Assembly (NCBI GenBank): GCA_016187035.1 | Contig: JACPKL010000003.1 | Span: 1 to 32,023, forward strand | Length of the DNA stretch: 32,023 bases | Direction of reading: 5' to 3' | DNA from: Candidatus Daviesbacteria bacterium | GTDB lineage: Bacteria > Patescibacteriota > Microgenomatia > Daviesbacterales > UBA10151 | Shown here: positions 1 to 8,009 of the stretch, piece by piece | Numbering within the stretch: the first letter of the stretch is position 1 | How the letters are laid out: each line of letters opens with the position of its first letter | Position numbers and translations under genes: made by a program | The notes under the pieces: generated by a model | The model's input: only the letters and a program-made list of their open reading frames with translations | Databases searched by the model: none | Told to the model about the DNA's origin: nothing

Positions 1-45
1 AGCCATGAGCGAAGTCGAATGGCTACAGCCATGAGCGAAGTCGAA
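1..45. repeat. Tandem copy of a short palindrome-like element (agccatgagcgaagtcgaatggct)
   Basis: agccatgagcgaagtcgaatgg occurs twice back to back; ends agccat/atggct are inverted. Confidence 0.8.
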
Positions 46-49
46 TGGT

Positions 50-120
50 TGCCGGGCTAGGATTCGGACCTAGAATTCACTGCTCCAAAGGCAGTTGTCC
101 TACCGTTAGACGACCCGGCA
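50..120 (-). tRNA. tRNA-Gln(TTG)
   Basis: Reverse complement folds as a cloverleaf: acceptor TGCCGGG/CCCGGCA, anticodon arm ACTGC-CTTTGGA-GCAGT, T arm CTAGG-TCCGAAT-CCTAG. Confidence 0.93.
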
Positions 121-219
121 GCAAATCTTTGAGTATTATACCTAAAAATGCCCAGTTGATCCACTTGACATTTAGCTAAAGTTTGTGAGTATGATGGAGG
201 TAGATTGGAGGTGATAGAG

Positions 220-411
220 TTGAATCAAAAAGTTTTAGTTGGATGGATTTTGGCAGTTGCTGCATTGAATTGGGGATTGGTAGGAGTATTAGGAGTTAAT
301 TTGGTAGAAACAATCCTTGGTGCAGGATCTGTCCTTACTAAAGTGGCATATGGATTAATAGGAGCTGTGGGTGTGTATAAGGTCTACCTCCTGACTATGA
401 GTAAAAAGTGA
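220..411 (+). CDS. Small membrane protein, DUF378-like
   Basis: Track ORF 205..411; ggaggt Shine-Dalgarno at about 207-212 favours the TTG start at 220; two hydrophobic helices with ALNWGLVG motif. Confidence 0.65.
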   Translation: MNQKVLVGWILAVAALNWGLVGVLGVNLVETILGAGSVLTKVAYGLIGAVGVYKVYLLTMSKK

Positions 412-436
412 ATTTAGGTCTGGGAATTATTTCTAA

Positions 437-466
437 AATCCGGCTCAAACGGGCCGGATTTTTTAT
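437..466. terminator. Rho-independent terminator-like hairpin
   Basis: aatccggc-tcaaacg-ggccggatt followed by T run. Confidence 0.7.
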
Positions 467-1419
467 CTTATCAGGTTGATTGGTTCATTGGTTAGGAAAG
501 CGCTGATATTTTCTATAGTTGTTTTTAGGACTCTTTCATGAGCCTCTTTGGAATTAAAAGCATTATGAGGTGTTATTAAAACATTTTCCCTACCTAACAA
601 ATTTCCAATCAGATTATTAGTTTGTCCATTTTTCAGTAGGCCTTCTTCTTCTAAAACATCTAAACCAGTAGCAGTAATAATTCCCTGATCCAAACCAGAG
701 ATTAAAGCCTGAGTTTCAATTACAGAACCTCTTGAGGTATTAATAATTAGAACACCTTTTTTTAAAATATTAACATTCTGCATATTCACCATATGAAATG
801 TATCAGGTAAGGCAGGAACATGAAAAGTTAAGATATCAGATATCTTTAAAAGTTCATCAAATGGTACGTACTCAAAACTATTTGTTCTGGCTAGATCAAA
901 GTCCGGATAAACATCAAAAGCAGCTATTTGCATATTAAAACCTTTAGCTATCCTGATTACATTTCTGCCTATTTTCCCTGTACCAACAACACCAATCACT
1001 TTTTTAGAAAGATCAAAACCCTGGAAAGAATCTGTTATAAACCTTTTGTTTTTTAAAACATCTAAACTGGAAGGAATTATTTTTCTGGAGCAAGCTAAAA
1101 TCAAAGCAAAAGCATATTCAGCTACAGTTACTTCACTATAATTAGGAATATTAGTTACATAGATGTTCTTTTCTTGAGCTGACTTTAAATCTATATGGTC
1201 AAATCCAGTTGAGCGGGTAACAATTAGTTTAAGATTTGGTAATTTACTAAGAATATCTTTATCAACTTTTGAATAAACTACAACGGATAATATCTCACAA
1301 TCAGTAATTAGATTATTTTGGTTTAAGGTTTCATTAATAAAACTTAAATTATGAGTTGAAAGGTTTGTTTTAAAATATTCTTCCTCACCAGGTCTTAATT
1401 CATAAAAAGCTATTTTCAT
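463..1419 (-). CDS. D-isomer specific 2-hydroxyacid dehydrogenase (D-lactate dehydrogenase-like)
   Basis: VIGVVGTGKIGRNVIRIAKGF nucleotide-binding motif, INTSRGSVIET, LDVLEEE, ITPHNAFNS. Confidence 0.88.
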   Translation of the reverse strand: MKIAFYELRPGEEEYFKTNLSTHNLSFINETLNQNNLITDCEILSVVVYSKVDKDILSKLPNLKLIVTRSTGFDHIDLKSAQEKNIYVTNIPNYSEVTVAEYAFALILACSRKIIPSSLDVLKNKRFITDSFQGFDLSKKVIGVVGTGKIGRNVIRIAKGFNMQIAAFDVYPDFDLARTNSFEYVPFDELLKISDILTFHVPALPDTFHMVNMQNVNILKKGVLIINTSRGSVIETQALISGLDQGIITATGLDVLEEEGLLKNGQTNNLIGNLLGRENVLITPHNAFNSKEAHERVLKTTIENISAFLTNEPINLIR

Positions 1420-1523
1420 CTATAAAATATAATAGCCTATTTTTCGAAAAGAGTATACCCACAAAGGAGCAGACGCAACAGACCAGACCGTCCTGTAACC
1501 AGAGAATGGCCCGTTTATTCCTT

Positions 1524-1551
1524 GCTAAGCACACCCTTAGGGTGTGTTAGC
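1524..1551. terminator. Hairpin downstream of tRNA-Gly (possible terminator)
   Basis: gctaagcacaccc-tta-gggtgtgttagc, one bulge; no long T run on the minus strand. Confidence 0.4.
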
Positions 1552-1571
1552 TTGACACCTTTGAGTCTTGA

Positions 1572-1642
1572 GCGGGAGACGGGACTTGAACCCGCGACAT
1601 TCTCGTTGGCAACGAGACACTCTACCACTGAGTTACTCCCGC
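1572..1642 (-). tRNA. tRNA-Gly(GCC)
   Basis: Acceptor GCGGGAG/CTCCCGC, anticodon arm TCTCG-TTGCCAA-CGAGA, T loop TTCAAGT. Confidence 0.93.
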
Positions 1643-1736
1643 ACTTCGTCGTTTCACTCCTCAGTGTAAACGACCAACTAATTTAAGCTTTTTCTCTCTG
1701 AAAAGGCTTGCCCTGAACTCCTACAGGAGTGAAGAG

Positions 1737-1810
1737 TGCCGCAACCCAGAATCGGACTGAGATAATCCGCTCTTCAAGCGGACGCCTTGACCACGTTGGC
1801 AATTGCGGCA
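1737..1810 (-). tRNA. tRNA-Phe(GAA)
   Basis: Acceptor TGCCGCA/TGCGGCA, anticodon arm TCCGC-TTGAAGA-GCGGA, T loop TCCGATT. Confidence 0.88.
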
Positions 1811-1829
1811 TCGGTGCTATTTTAACTGA

Positions 1830-2393
1830 TTTAAGGAAGAAATTAAAGAAGCTTACTTAGTATTTAAAGATTTGGGAGGGGATGAAGTAATGTGGGATTG
1901 GGAAGGAAAGCTGGTTGATGAAGCAGTAATAGAAAGACTTTTGGGAAGTTATATTAAATTTTTCAGGGAAAAACCAATTGGCCAGGAAGTTTTTTTAACC
2001 TTCAGGGTTCCTAATCCCAGAGTTGAACCAGGTTACCGTTTGGGCAGGGCTTTTTCAGAATTTGCCCGCTTTAGTGAGGAAACAAATATCCCCACTTTTC
2101 CAATTATTGCCCCGGGTAGCTTGCCTTTTAGAGGAGGGTTAACCCCGAAAACTGTCAAAGATTTTACTGCCAGCTGCTATTCCCTTGGAATTCCACCTGA
2201 ATTAATAGGTACAGGCAGGGGACTTAAGAAAGTCAAAATTGTGGAAGAATTATATTCAGAGTTAAAACTAGCCCTTTTAACAGCCGGTAGATTTCTAAAC
2301 AAAGAAAGTCTTAAATACCTTAATATTCCCGGGATAGAAGAGGATATTTTGGAAATAGAACAGGCTGCAATACTACGGCGAAGCCTGGGCTAA
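1830..2393 (+). pseudogene. Truncated, internally deleted archaeal-type phosphoenolpyruvate carboxylase (PpcA family) remnant
   Basis: In-frame FKEEIKEAYLVFKDLGGDEVMWDWEGK precedes the track ORF; then FLTFRVPNP, PIIAPGSLPFRGGLTP and YSLGIPPELIGTGRGL; N-terminus and two central blocks missing. Confidence 0.7.
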
Positions 2394-2394
2394 C

Positions 2395-2598
2395 TCACTT
2401 CCTGAAGTAATTAAAAATAAGGGTTAAAATAATTGACAGTATTAAAGAGGATAACCAGGGAATATAAATTTTTATGCCAGGCCTGTCTATGTAAATATCT
2501 CCAGGGATTCTTGGCCATTTAGGCATGATATTAAAAAGTAAACCCAAAAGTAAAAATATTGTTCCTAATAGCAAAAACAACTTTCCAGTATCTATCAT
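2395..2598 (-). CDS. Small membrane protein, DUF2905-like
   Basis: Two TM helices with MPKWPRIPGDIYIDRPGIKIYIP linker typical of the family. Confidence 0.7.
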   Translation of the reverse strand: MIDTGKLFLLLGTIFLLLGLLFNIMPKWPRIPGDIYIDRPGIKIYIPWLSSLILSIILTLIFNYFRK

Positions 2599-2612
2599 AA
2601 GAGCATTATACC

Positions 2613-3467
2613 TTACTTAGAAAGCTGAGAGTATTGCTTAGCAAGTTCACCATAATTAATGGTCCCTGCGCGTAAAGGTAAAGGGGATCTATTGTTGATC
2701 AGCTGTGATAAAACTTTAATAGTTGCTTCTGATACTTGAGATCGAAGTCCAGGATCACTGAGTATTTCCGGCGGAAACATCAGATGTTCAAGCAGGGCTT
2801 GACTAAGTTCAACGTCTAATAAAAATCTTAACCTATCCCCGTTTTCTACTTTTGGCGGATATCCTCCGGCAACCTCTTCAAGTCTCCGCAGGATTTTTCC
2901 CATGCTAATAACAAGTTCCCGGTTATTTCCTCCCCAGCTTATCCCAGGACCAGAATCCATCATAACAATACTGATCATTCTGTTGACTTTATCGTTAACC
3001 AGTAATGGCTGTCCTACCAGGTAAAGTTGTTGCATTGAGGTCAAATCCACAGTTACCTCCATAAAGTCAACAGCCAGTCGCAGCAAATTACTGTTTCGGA
3101 AATTGGCAATACCTCCTGGTCTGACAATAACAATCTCCCGTGGACCTTGCTCAGTGGTAATCAGAGATCGCTCAGTTGATGGAGCCACAGCTTGAGGCCG
3201 CTGGATTTCAGGACCTGCTTGAGCTGTGATTTGAGGGATGCTTGGATATTGAGGAAGTTCAAACCCGGCCGCATAATCTATTGCTCTTGGGCCAAGCAAC
3301 ACCAGGGCTGCCATCCCTCCTGAGAAAGCAGCTATCCTAAGTCTGCGTAAGAAATCATTGTGCGCTTTCGGGTCAGTAGCAGGTAGCACTACCATACGCT
3401 CAAAGAGTAGCCAACCTATCCTTGAACCAACATTCCCAGAAATTTCAGCTGATCGTTCTGGTTTCAT
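2613..3467 (-). CDS. Hypothetical protein with one predicted TM segment
   Basis: 284-aa ORF, hydrophobic segment near N-terminus, proline/glutamine linker. Confidence 0.6.
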   Translation of the reverse strand: MKPERSAEISGNVGSRIGWLLFERMVVLPATDPKAHNDFLRRLRIAAFSGGMAALVLLGPRAIDYAAGFELPQYPSIPQITAQAGPEIQRPQAVAPSTERSLITTEQGPREIVIVRPGGIANFRNSNLLRLAVDFMEVTVDLTSMQQLYLVGQPLLVNDKVNRMISIVMMDSGPGISWGGNNRELVISMGKILRRLEEVAGGYPPKVENGDRLRFLLDVELSQALLEHLMFPPEILSDPGLRSQVSEATIKVLSQLINNRSPLPLRAGTINYGELAKQYSQLSK

Positions 3468-3525
3468 TTGGGGTATTTTACCACACTCTTGATTATTTTA
3501 CTACTATAAGCTAAAATAACAGGCT

Positions 3526-4455
3526 ATGACTGAACGTATATCAGATGAATTGATGACAAGAATGAGTAAGTTTGCCGCCACGCTGCCTGAAGATCTGCAA
3601 ATAGCCATTGGCCAGCCTCTGTCTGCTTACCAGAAAAGATTAGTCCAAGCAACCAGCCAACAGAGTTTAATAAAGGCCCAGAAGCAGCAGTGGCAGCTTA
3701 AAGTCTCAGATGCAGCAGCTTATTTGCAACAGCTGGCAGCTGAAACAGCCCAGTTTACAAAAGATATACTGCGTCCTAATATTGTAAGAGATATACACCT
3801 AAGTCAGGAGGAAATCCTAACACGTATCCGCTATCGCTTAAGCTTTCCGTTTGCACAAGAAAACAGGCTAGGCAGATGGCTAAAAAGAAAGATAGGAGAA
3901 GGTCCGCCACCTCAGATTATTAGCCAGGCACAGGCAACTCGCGCTGAAGCAGAACACCAGGCTGAACTGATCAGAAAGCAACATAAAGAAGCTAGCAGCA
4001 AACTTGCTGATACAAAAAAGGATAATGAGTATAGCTTAGAACGTGGTCGTCACAGACTTCATGAAGCTGCTGAGGGCATTATGGCAGTTGAAAAACCTCA
4101 TGCCATAAATTATGCCTTCGCCTTTCCGCATAGAGTTGAACAAGTAGCGCTTGCCTATGCCAAAAATCATTATAAAGACGATGATATCCATAGACTATAC
4201 TTGAGTAGTTTCATTAACATGCTAAATGAAGCGCTTGCACATCCTCAAACAACAGAGCAGATGAGGCGGAGGCTTGGACCATGGAGTACTCTTGATCCTT
4301 TAAATCCTGTAGATCCCAGTCAATATAATCAGTTTCCACCACGGTCAGTTGACACATGGCAAAGCTATATTGCCCATCGTTTTCATCTGGAATGTTATCA
4401 AACAGATCCTAATAACCCAAAAGCGATCATGTCTCCGCCGCCATTTACCTTTTAA
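3526..4455 (+). CDS. Hypothetical protein, central coiled-coil-like region
   Basis: 309-aa ORF divergent from the 2613-3467 gene; Gln/Ala/Lys-rich helices. Confidence 0.6.
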   Translation: MTERISDELMTRMSKFAATLPEDLQIAIGQPLSAYQKRLVQATSQQSLIKAQKQQWQLKVSDAAAYLQQLAAETAQFTKDILRPNIVRDIHLSQEEILTRIRYRLSFPFAQENRLGRWLKRKIGEGPPPQIISQAQATRAEAEHQAELIRKQHKEASSKLADTKKDNEYSLERGRHRLHEAAEGIMAVEKPHAINYAFAFPHRVEQVALAYAKNHYKDDDIHRLYLSSFINMLNEALAHPQTTEQMRRRLGPWSTLDPLNPVDPSQYNQFPPRSVDTWQSYIAHRFHLECYQTDPNNPKAIMSPPPFTF

Positions 4456-4476
4456 AAACCCTACGTCTCATCGTAC

Positions 4477-4502
4477 TCCTACCTCCGAGGTAGGATTATT
4501 TT
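4477..4502. terminator. Hairpin between convergent genes (terminator candidate)
   Basis: tcctacctc-c-gaggtagga perfect palindrome followed by ttatttt. Confidence 0.55.
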
Positions 4503-6388
4503 ACTGTCACACTTTTGGCAATGTTTCTGGGTTTGTCAACATTATGGCCTAACTGCACAGCCATATAATAAGCTAAAACTTGTAGAGGAATTATGTTCAT
4601 AATTGCTGAGGTTTCACCGCTGTCAGGGACAGGTATATGGTAGTCAAAACTGGAATGAGGTTTTGCAGAAATTCCAATCACAGTTGCACCCCTTGCTTTA
4701 ACCTGATTTACAGCATTGATAACATCATCAAAAGAAACATCCTCAGAAACAGCAAAAATTACCGGTACTCCTTTTTCCATTAAGGTAATAGCATAGTGTT
4801 TTAAATCTCCGGCCGGAATACCATGGGCATGGATATATGATCCTTCTATTATTTTAACCATTCCTTCTTTAACAATATTCAGGTTTTGATACTTGCCCAA
4901 CAAAAAGATGTCTTTTCCATGAGCTAACTTTTTGGCCAAATTTTTAAGCAATCTGTGATTTTTCTCAGAAACCAAGTATTGTTCTATTTGATCAGCTAAA
5001 TTTTTTAAATTTTCCCTACCCACTTTGCCCTTCCCGCTTATCACTTTCCCCAGCAGATATCCCCAAGCTATTTGTGAAGTAAACACTTTGGTAGACATCA
5101 CACAAATCTCTGGACCGGCATTACTTGCAAATTTATAATCCGACATCCTGGACATGGTAGAACCGGGCATATTGACATATGAGGCTATTTTTACTCCTTT
5201 CCTTTTAGCAATTTCCAAAACCTCCAAAACGTCAGCAGTTTCACCGGATTGGGAAGGAGCAATCATCACATCACCTTTACCTAAAAGGTCAAAATAATCA
5301 TAAATATCAGCGCCAATCACACTTTGAGCTTTAATTTTACCAAATATTCTTAGATAAAAAGCAATTTGAGAGGCTGCAATACCTGCTGTTCCAGAACCTA
5401 TGGTATAAATATTTTTAGCTCTTTTCAAAGCTTTTGCGAAAATCTGGTATTGCTTTAGATTTTGGTTTAAGACTTGTCTTATTACATAAGGGCTTTCACA
5501 AATTTCTTTTAGCATAAAGTGGCTATAGCCCTGCTTTTCAACTTTTGAGGATTTAAAATTAATTTTTTCCAATGAATAGGGGATGGTCTTATTTGATTTA
5601 ATATCCAAAATTTCCAGCGCGTGATTTTTTAGGTAAACCATCTGTCCGTTATCAATTACTACTATCTTTTCAACAAATGGCGCAAAAGAAAGAGTATCTG
5701 AGGAGAAATACACCTCACTAGGCACACCAGGCCTGGCCTGGGAGCCTAGGCCTACCACCAGGGGGGAGCCATTTCTTGCAGCAATAATTCCTCCTTTGTT
5801 ATTTAAAACAATAATAGTATTTCTTCCTTCAAGCTCTAAAAAGGCTTCTCTTACTGACTGCATTAAATTACCCTGCAACCGATTCGGCCTGAGGCTCACG
5901 GCCGAAGGCCTTCGAGGTTGCAAGCTAAACTTATGCTCTATTAATCTAACTATAACTTCTGTATCTGTCTGTGTTTGGAATTTATAGCCCAATTTTACCA
6001 AATCCTGCTTTAATTTTTGGTAATTTTCCACTATTCCATTTTGAGCCAAACAGAAGCTTTTATCAGAAGAGCAGTGGGGATGAGCATTTACTTCAGTTAT
6101 TCCTCCATGAGTTGCCCAGCGGGTATGGCCAATACCAACATGAGAGTTTAAAGTTAAAAGTTTAAAGTTAAAAGTTTTAATATCTCCAATAGCTCCAACG
6201 TGCTTTTCAACAAATAAATTTTGAATTTTGCCCGCCCCGCTTCGCGGAGCGAGGCCGGGGAATTTTGAATTTTGAATTCCCAATGCAATTCCCCAGGAGT
6301 CATAACCTCTGTATTCCAGTCTTTTTAATCCCTCCAAAATTATTTGAGAGGCATTTTTTGGGCCACTATAACCAAATATTCCACACAT
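4496..6388 (-). CDS. glmS: Glutamine--fructose-6-phosphate aminotransferase (isomerizing)
   Basis: MCGIFGYSG N-terminal nucleophile Cys, GHTRWATHGG, SQSGETADV, two SIS domains, C-terminal DKPRNLAKSVTV-like tail. Confidence 0.95.
   Translation of the reverse strand: MCGIFGYSGPKNASQIILEGLKRLEYRGYDSWGIALGIQNSKFPGLAPRSGAGKIQNLFVEKHVGAIGDIKTFNFKLLTLNSHVGIGHTRWATHGGITEVNAHPHCSSDKSFCLAQNGIVENYQKLKQDLVKLGYKFQTQTDTEVIVRLIEHKFSLQPRRPSAVSLRPNRLQGNLMQSVREAFLELEGRNTIIVLNNKGGIIAARNGSPLVVGLGSQARPGVPSEVYFSSDTLSFAPFVEKIVVIDNGQMVYLKNHALEILDIKSNKTIPYSLEKINFKSSKVEKQGYSHFMLKEICESPYVIRQVLNQNLKQYQIFAKALKRAKNIYTIGSGTAGIAASQIAFYLRIFGKIKAQSVIGADIYDYFDLLGKGDVMIAPSQSGETADVLEVLEIAKRKGVKIASYVNMPGSTMSRMSDYKFASNAGPEICVMSTKVFTSQIAWGYLLGKVISGKGKVGRENLKNLADQIEQYLVSEKNHRLLKNLAKKLAHGKDIFLLGKYQNLNIVKEGMVKIIEGSYIHAHGIPAGDLKHYAITLMEKGVPVIFAVSEDVSFDDVINAVNQVKARGATVIGISAKPHSSFDYHIPVPDSGETSAIMNIIPLQVLAYYMAVQLGHNVDKPRNIAKSVTVK
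5720..5753. repeat. GC-rich palindrome-like insert inside glmS
   Basis: aggcacaccaggcctggcctgggagcctaggcct, locally palindromic; encodes extra residues SQARPGVPS. Confidence 0.5.
5875..5921. repeat. GC-rich palindromic insert inside glmS
   Basis: gcaacc...ggttgc ends with inner ggcctgaggctcacggccgaaggcc; encodes QPRRPSAVSLRPNRLQ. Confidence 0.65.
6146..6180. repeat. Heptamer tandem repeat in glmS
   Basis: gtttaaa gttaaaa gtttaaa gttaaaa gttttaa. Confidence 0.85.
6217..6274. repeat. Four AATTTTG heptamers split 2+2 around a 30-bp GC-rich insert, in glmS
   Basis: aattttg aattttg [cccgccccgcttcgcggagcgaggccgggg] aattttg aattttg. Confidence 0.85.
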
Positions 6389-6650
6389 ATTAAAATAAGC
6401 AAAGCTTGAAATTCTTTGAAGTTAAAGGAGAATGCCTGGCAGTTTCTTTTCAAAACCACCTTTAGGTTTGCATAAAACCTGAGGGTTTCCGCAGATAATT
6501 TCGAATGCCCCTTCGACTCCTTTCAGTCGCTCAGGACCCCTCTCCTCGTATACCTGCACCGTCTGGTGCGGGTCCACACGCTCTTTTTAACTAAATCTCC
6601 TATCAAAGAACAAACTTATCTTACCAGAACAAGGAAATTAGTGTCAAATA

Positions 6651-7238
6651 TTAAGGTCGCTCTTTTACCACAAACCTCATTTTTATTTGAGCTAATCTAT
6701 CTATATTTGAAGGGAGCAATACAGTTCTTGCTTCTCCTTCTGGAGTATAGAAATCTTCGCTTGACAACCATTCTTTATATCCATCTGTAATTATTCCCTC
6801 TGTTATCTGAGGAGAATCTGAGTTGGGAACACAATCAAGGTACAAAACCTGTCCCGTAAAATCAACTTCTGCTCTATGTTGCCTTAACTCTCTATAAGCT
6901 TTTATTGTTCTTGGCCAAAAATCTAAACTCAATCTTAAAGGAAGATCTTGATATCTAACTTCTTCACCTTCTCTATAAACAGCACTAAATCTTACATCAC
7001 CAAGAGGAGTTACAAGTTTATCCATATAAAAGGTGTATGGGAAATTACCTACTTCATGATCACTCAAGAGGTCATAGAATAAGACAGCTCCACCTCTGAT
7101 TCCATTAAATCTTATTCTTCTCGTTACTAAATCATCCCATTGTCCGGGTACTACTTTATTAGTATCTAATCTTTTTCCAGCAAATGGTTGAAAATATTGC
7201 TCTGGCTTTAGACTAATTACTTCAGATCGTCTAGGCAT
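6651..7238 (-). CDS. Hypothetical protein
   Basis: 195-aa uninterrupted ORF, no recognised family. Confidence 0.6.
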   Translation of the reverse strand: MPRRSEVISLKPEQYFQPFAGKRLDTNKVVPGQWDDLVTRRIRFNGIRGGAVLFYDLLSDHEVGNFPYTFYMDKLVTPLGDVRFSAVYREGEEVRYQDLPLRLSLDFWPRTIKAYRELRQHRAEVDFTGQVLYLDCVPNSDSPQITEGIITDGYKEWLSSEDFYTPEGEARTVLLPSNIDRLAQIKMRFVVKERP

Positions 7239-7328
7239 ATTTATTTGGAATAATATACTATGAGATTTGTGAAGTCAATAGTTAATTTTTTGGGTAATCT
7301 CTAAAGAGTTATAGTATACTATTGGACT

Positions 7329-7532
7329 ATGCCAGAACCAGAACCAAAAAGATCTATAGAACCTAAAAGATTCGGTAGTTCTCATTTTACCTGCCAGAGC
7401 GGAGCAGTTGGATTATTAAGCCCAACAGACAAAGATCTAGTTTTCTTAAAGAAGAATCCAGATAAATTACCTCCTACCCCAACATTTGATATATCTTACA
7501 ATAGGACTTTTGGCTCCTCAGAAGAACAGTAA
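7329..7532 (+). CDS. Small hypothetical protein
   Basis: 67-aa ORF with ATG start; weak evidence. Confidence 0.35.
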   Translation: MPEPEPKRSIEPKRFGSSHFTCQSGAVGLLSPTDKDLVFLKKNPDKLPPTPTFDISYNRTFGSSEEQ

Positions 7533-7576
7533 ATCTACAAAATAAACCAATATCAAATGTGGTAAAATTTACCCAA

Positions 7577-7659
7577 GCCCAGGTGGTGGAATGGCAGACA
7601 CGTAGCGTTCAGGGCGCTATGAGCGCAAGCTCATGGAGGTTCGACTCCTCTCCTGGGCA
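7577..7659 (+). tRNA. tRNA-Leu(CAG)
   Basis: Acceptor GCCCAGG/CCTGGGC, anticodon arm TAGCG-TTCAGGG-CGCTA, long variable arm tgagcgcaagctca. Confidence 0.93.
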
Positions 7660-7672
7660 CTTGAGCCTATAA

Positions 7673-8005
7673 TATAATAAGATAATAGATCCAGAAGATT
7701 TAACTCATAAATTTGTAGCTGTTTTAAACAATTTAACTAAAAAATTCTCTTTATGGAGATCGTTTATGATTAGGGTAATAGAGGATTTCTATAGGTTGGA
7801 TGTGGTAAGTAAAGCTGTTAAGGATTACCAGCGAAAACCAGCCATGAGTGTTGGCAGGCTTAACTCTTCTGAATTTGATGAGTGACTTAAACAGACAGTC
7901 ACGAAATATAGGTATCCGCTGGTGGTTACAGCTTTTGTGTCTGCAGGCTGGCTGGCATATCAATTTGTTGATAAATTTCTTAAGAGGAAAAATATGATAT
8001 CATAA
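7673..8005 (+). pseudogene. Open frame of ~110 codons interrupted by a single in-frame TGA (7883-7885), TM helix near C-terminus
   Basis: Reads ...IIDPEDLTHKFVAVLNNLTKKFSLWRSFMIRVIEDFYRLDVVSKAVKDYQRKPAMSVGRLNSSEFDE*LKQTVTKYRYPLVVTAFVSAGWLAYQFVDKFLKRKNMIS*; ends 4 bp before the serpin start. Confidence 0.45.
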
Positions 8006-8009
8006 ATTT

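Noticed and set aside
7883-7885. Genome-wide UGA recoding
   Set aside because: Several genes (the DUF378-like gene, SNase, hsdM) end in TGA and conserved proteins read through without internal TGA, so the standard code fits
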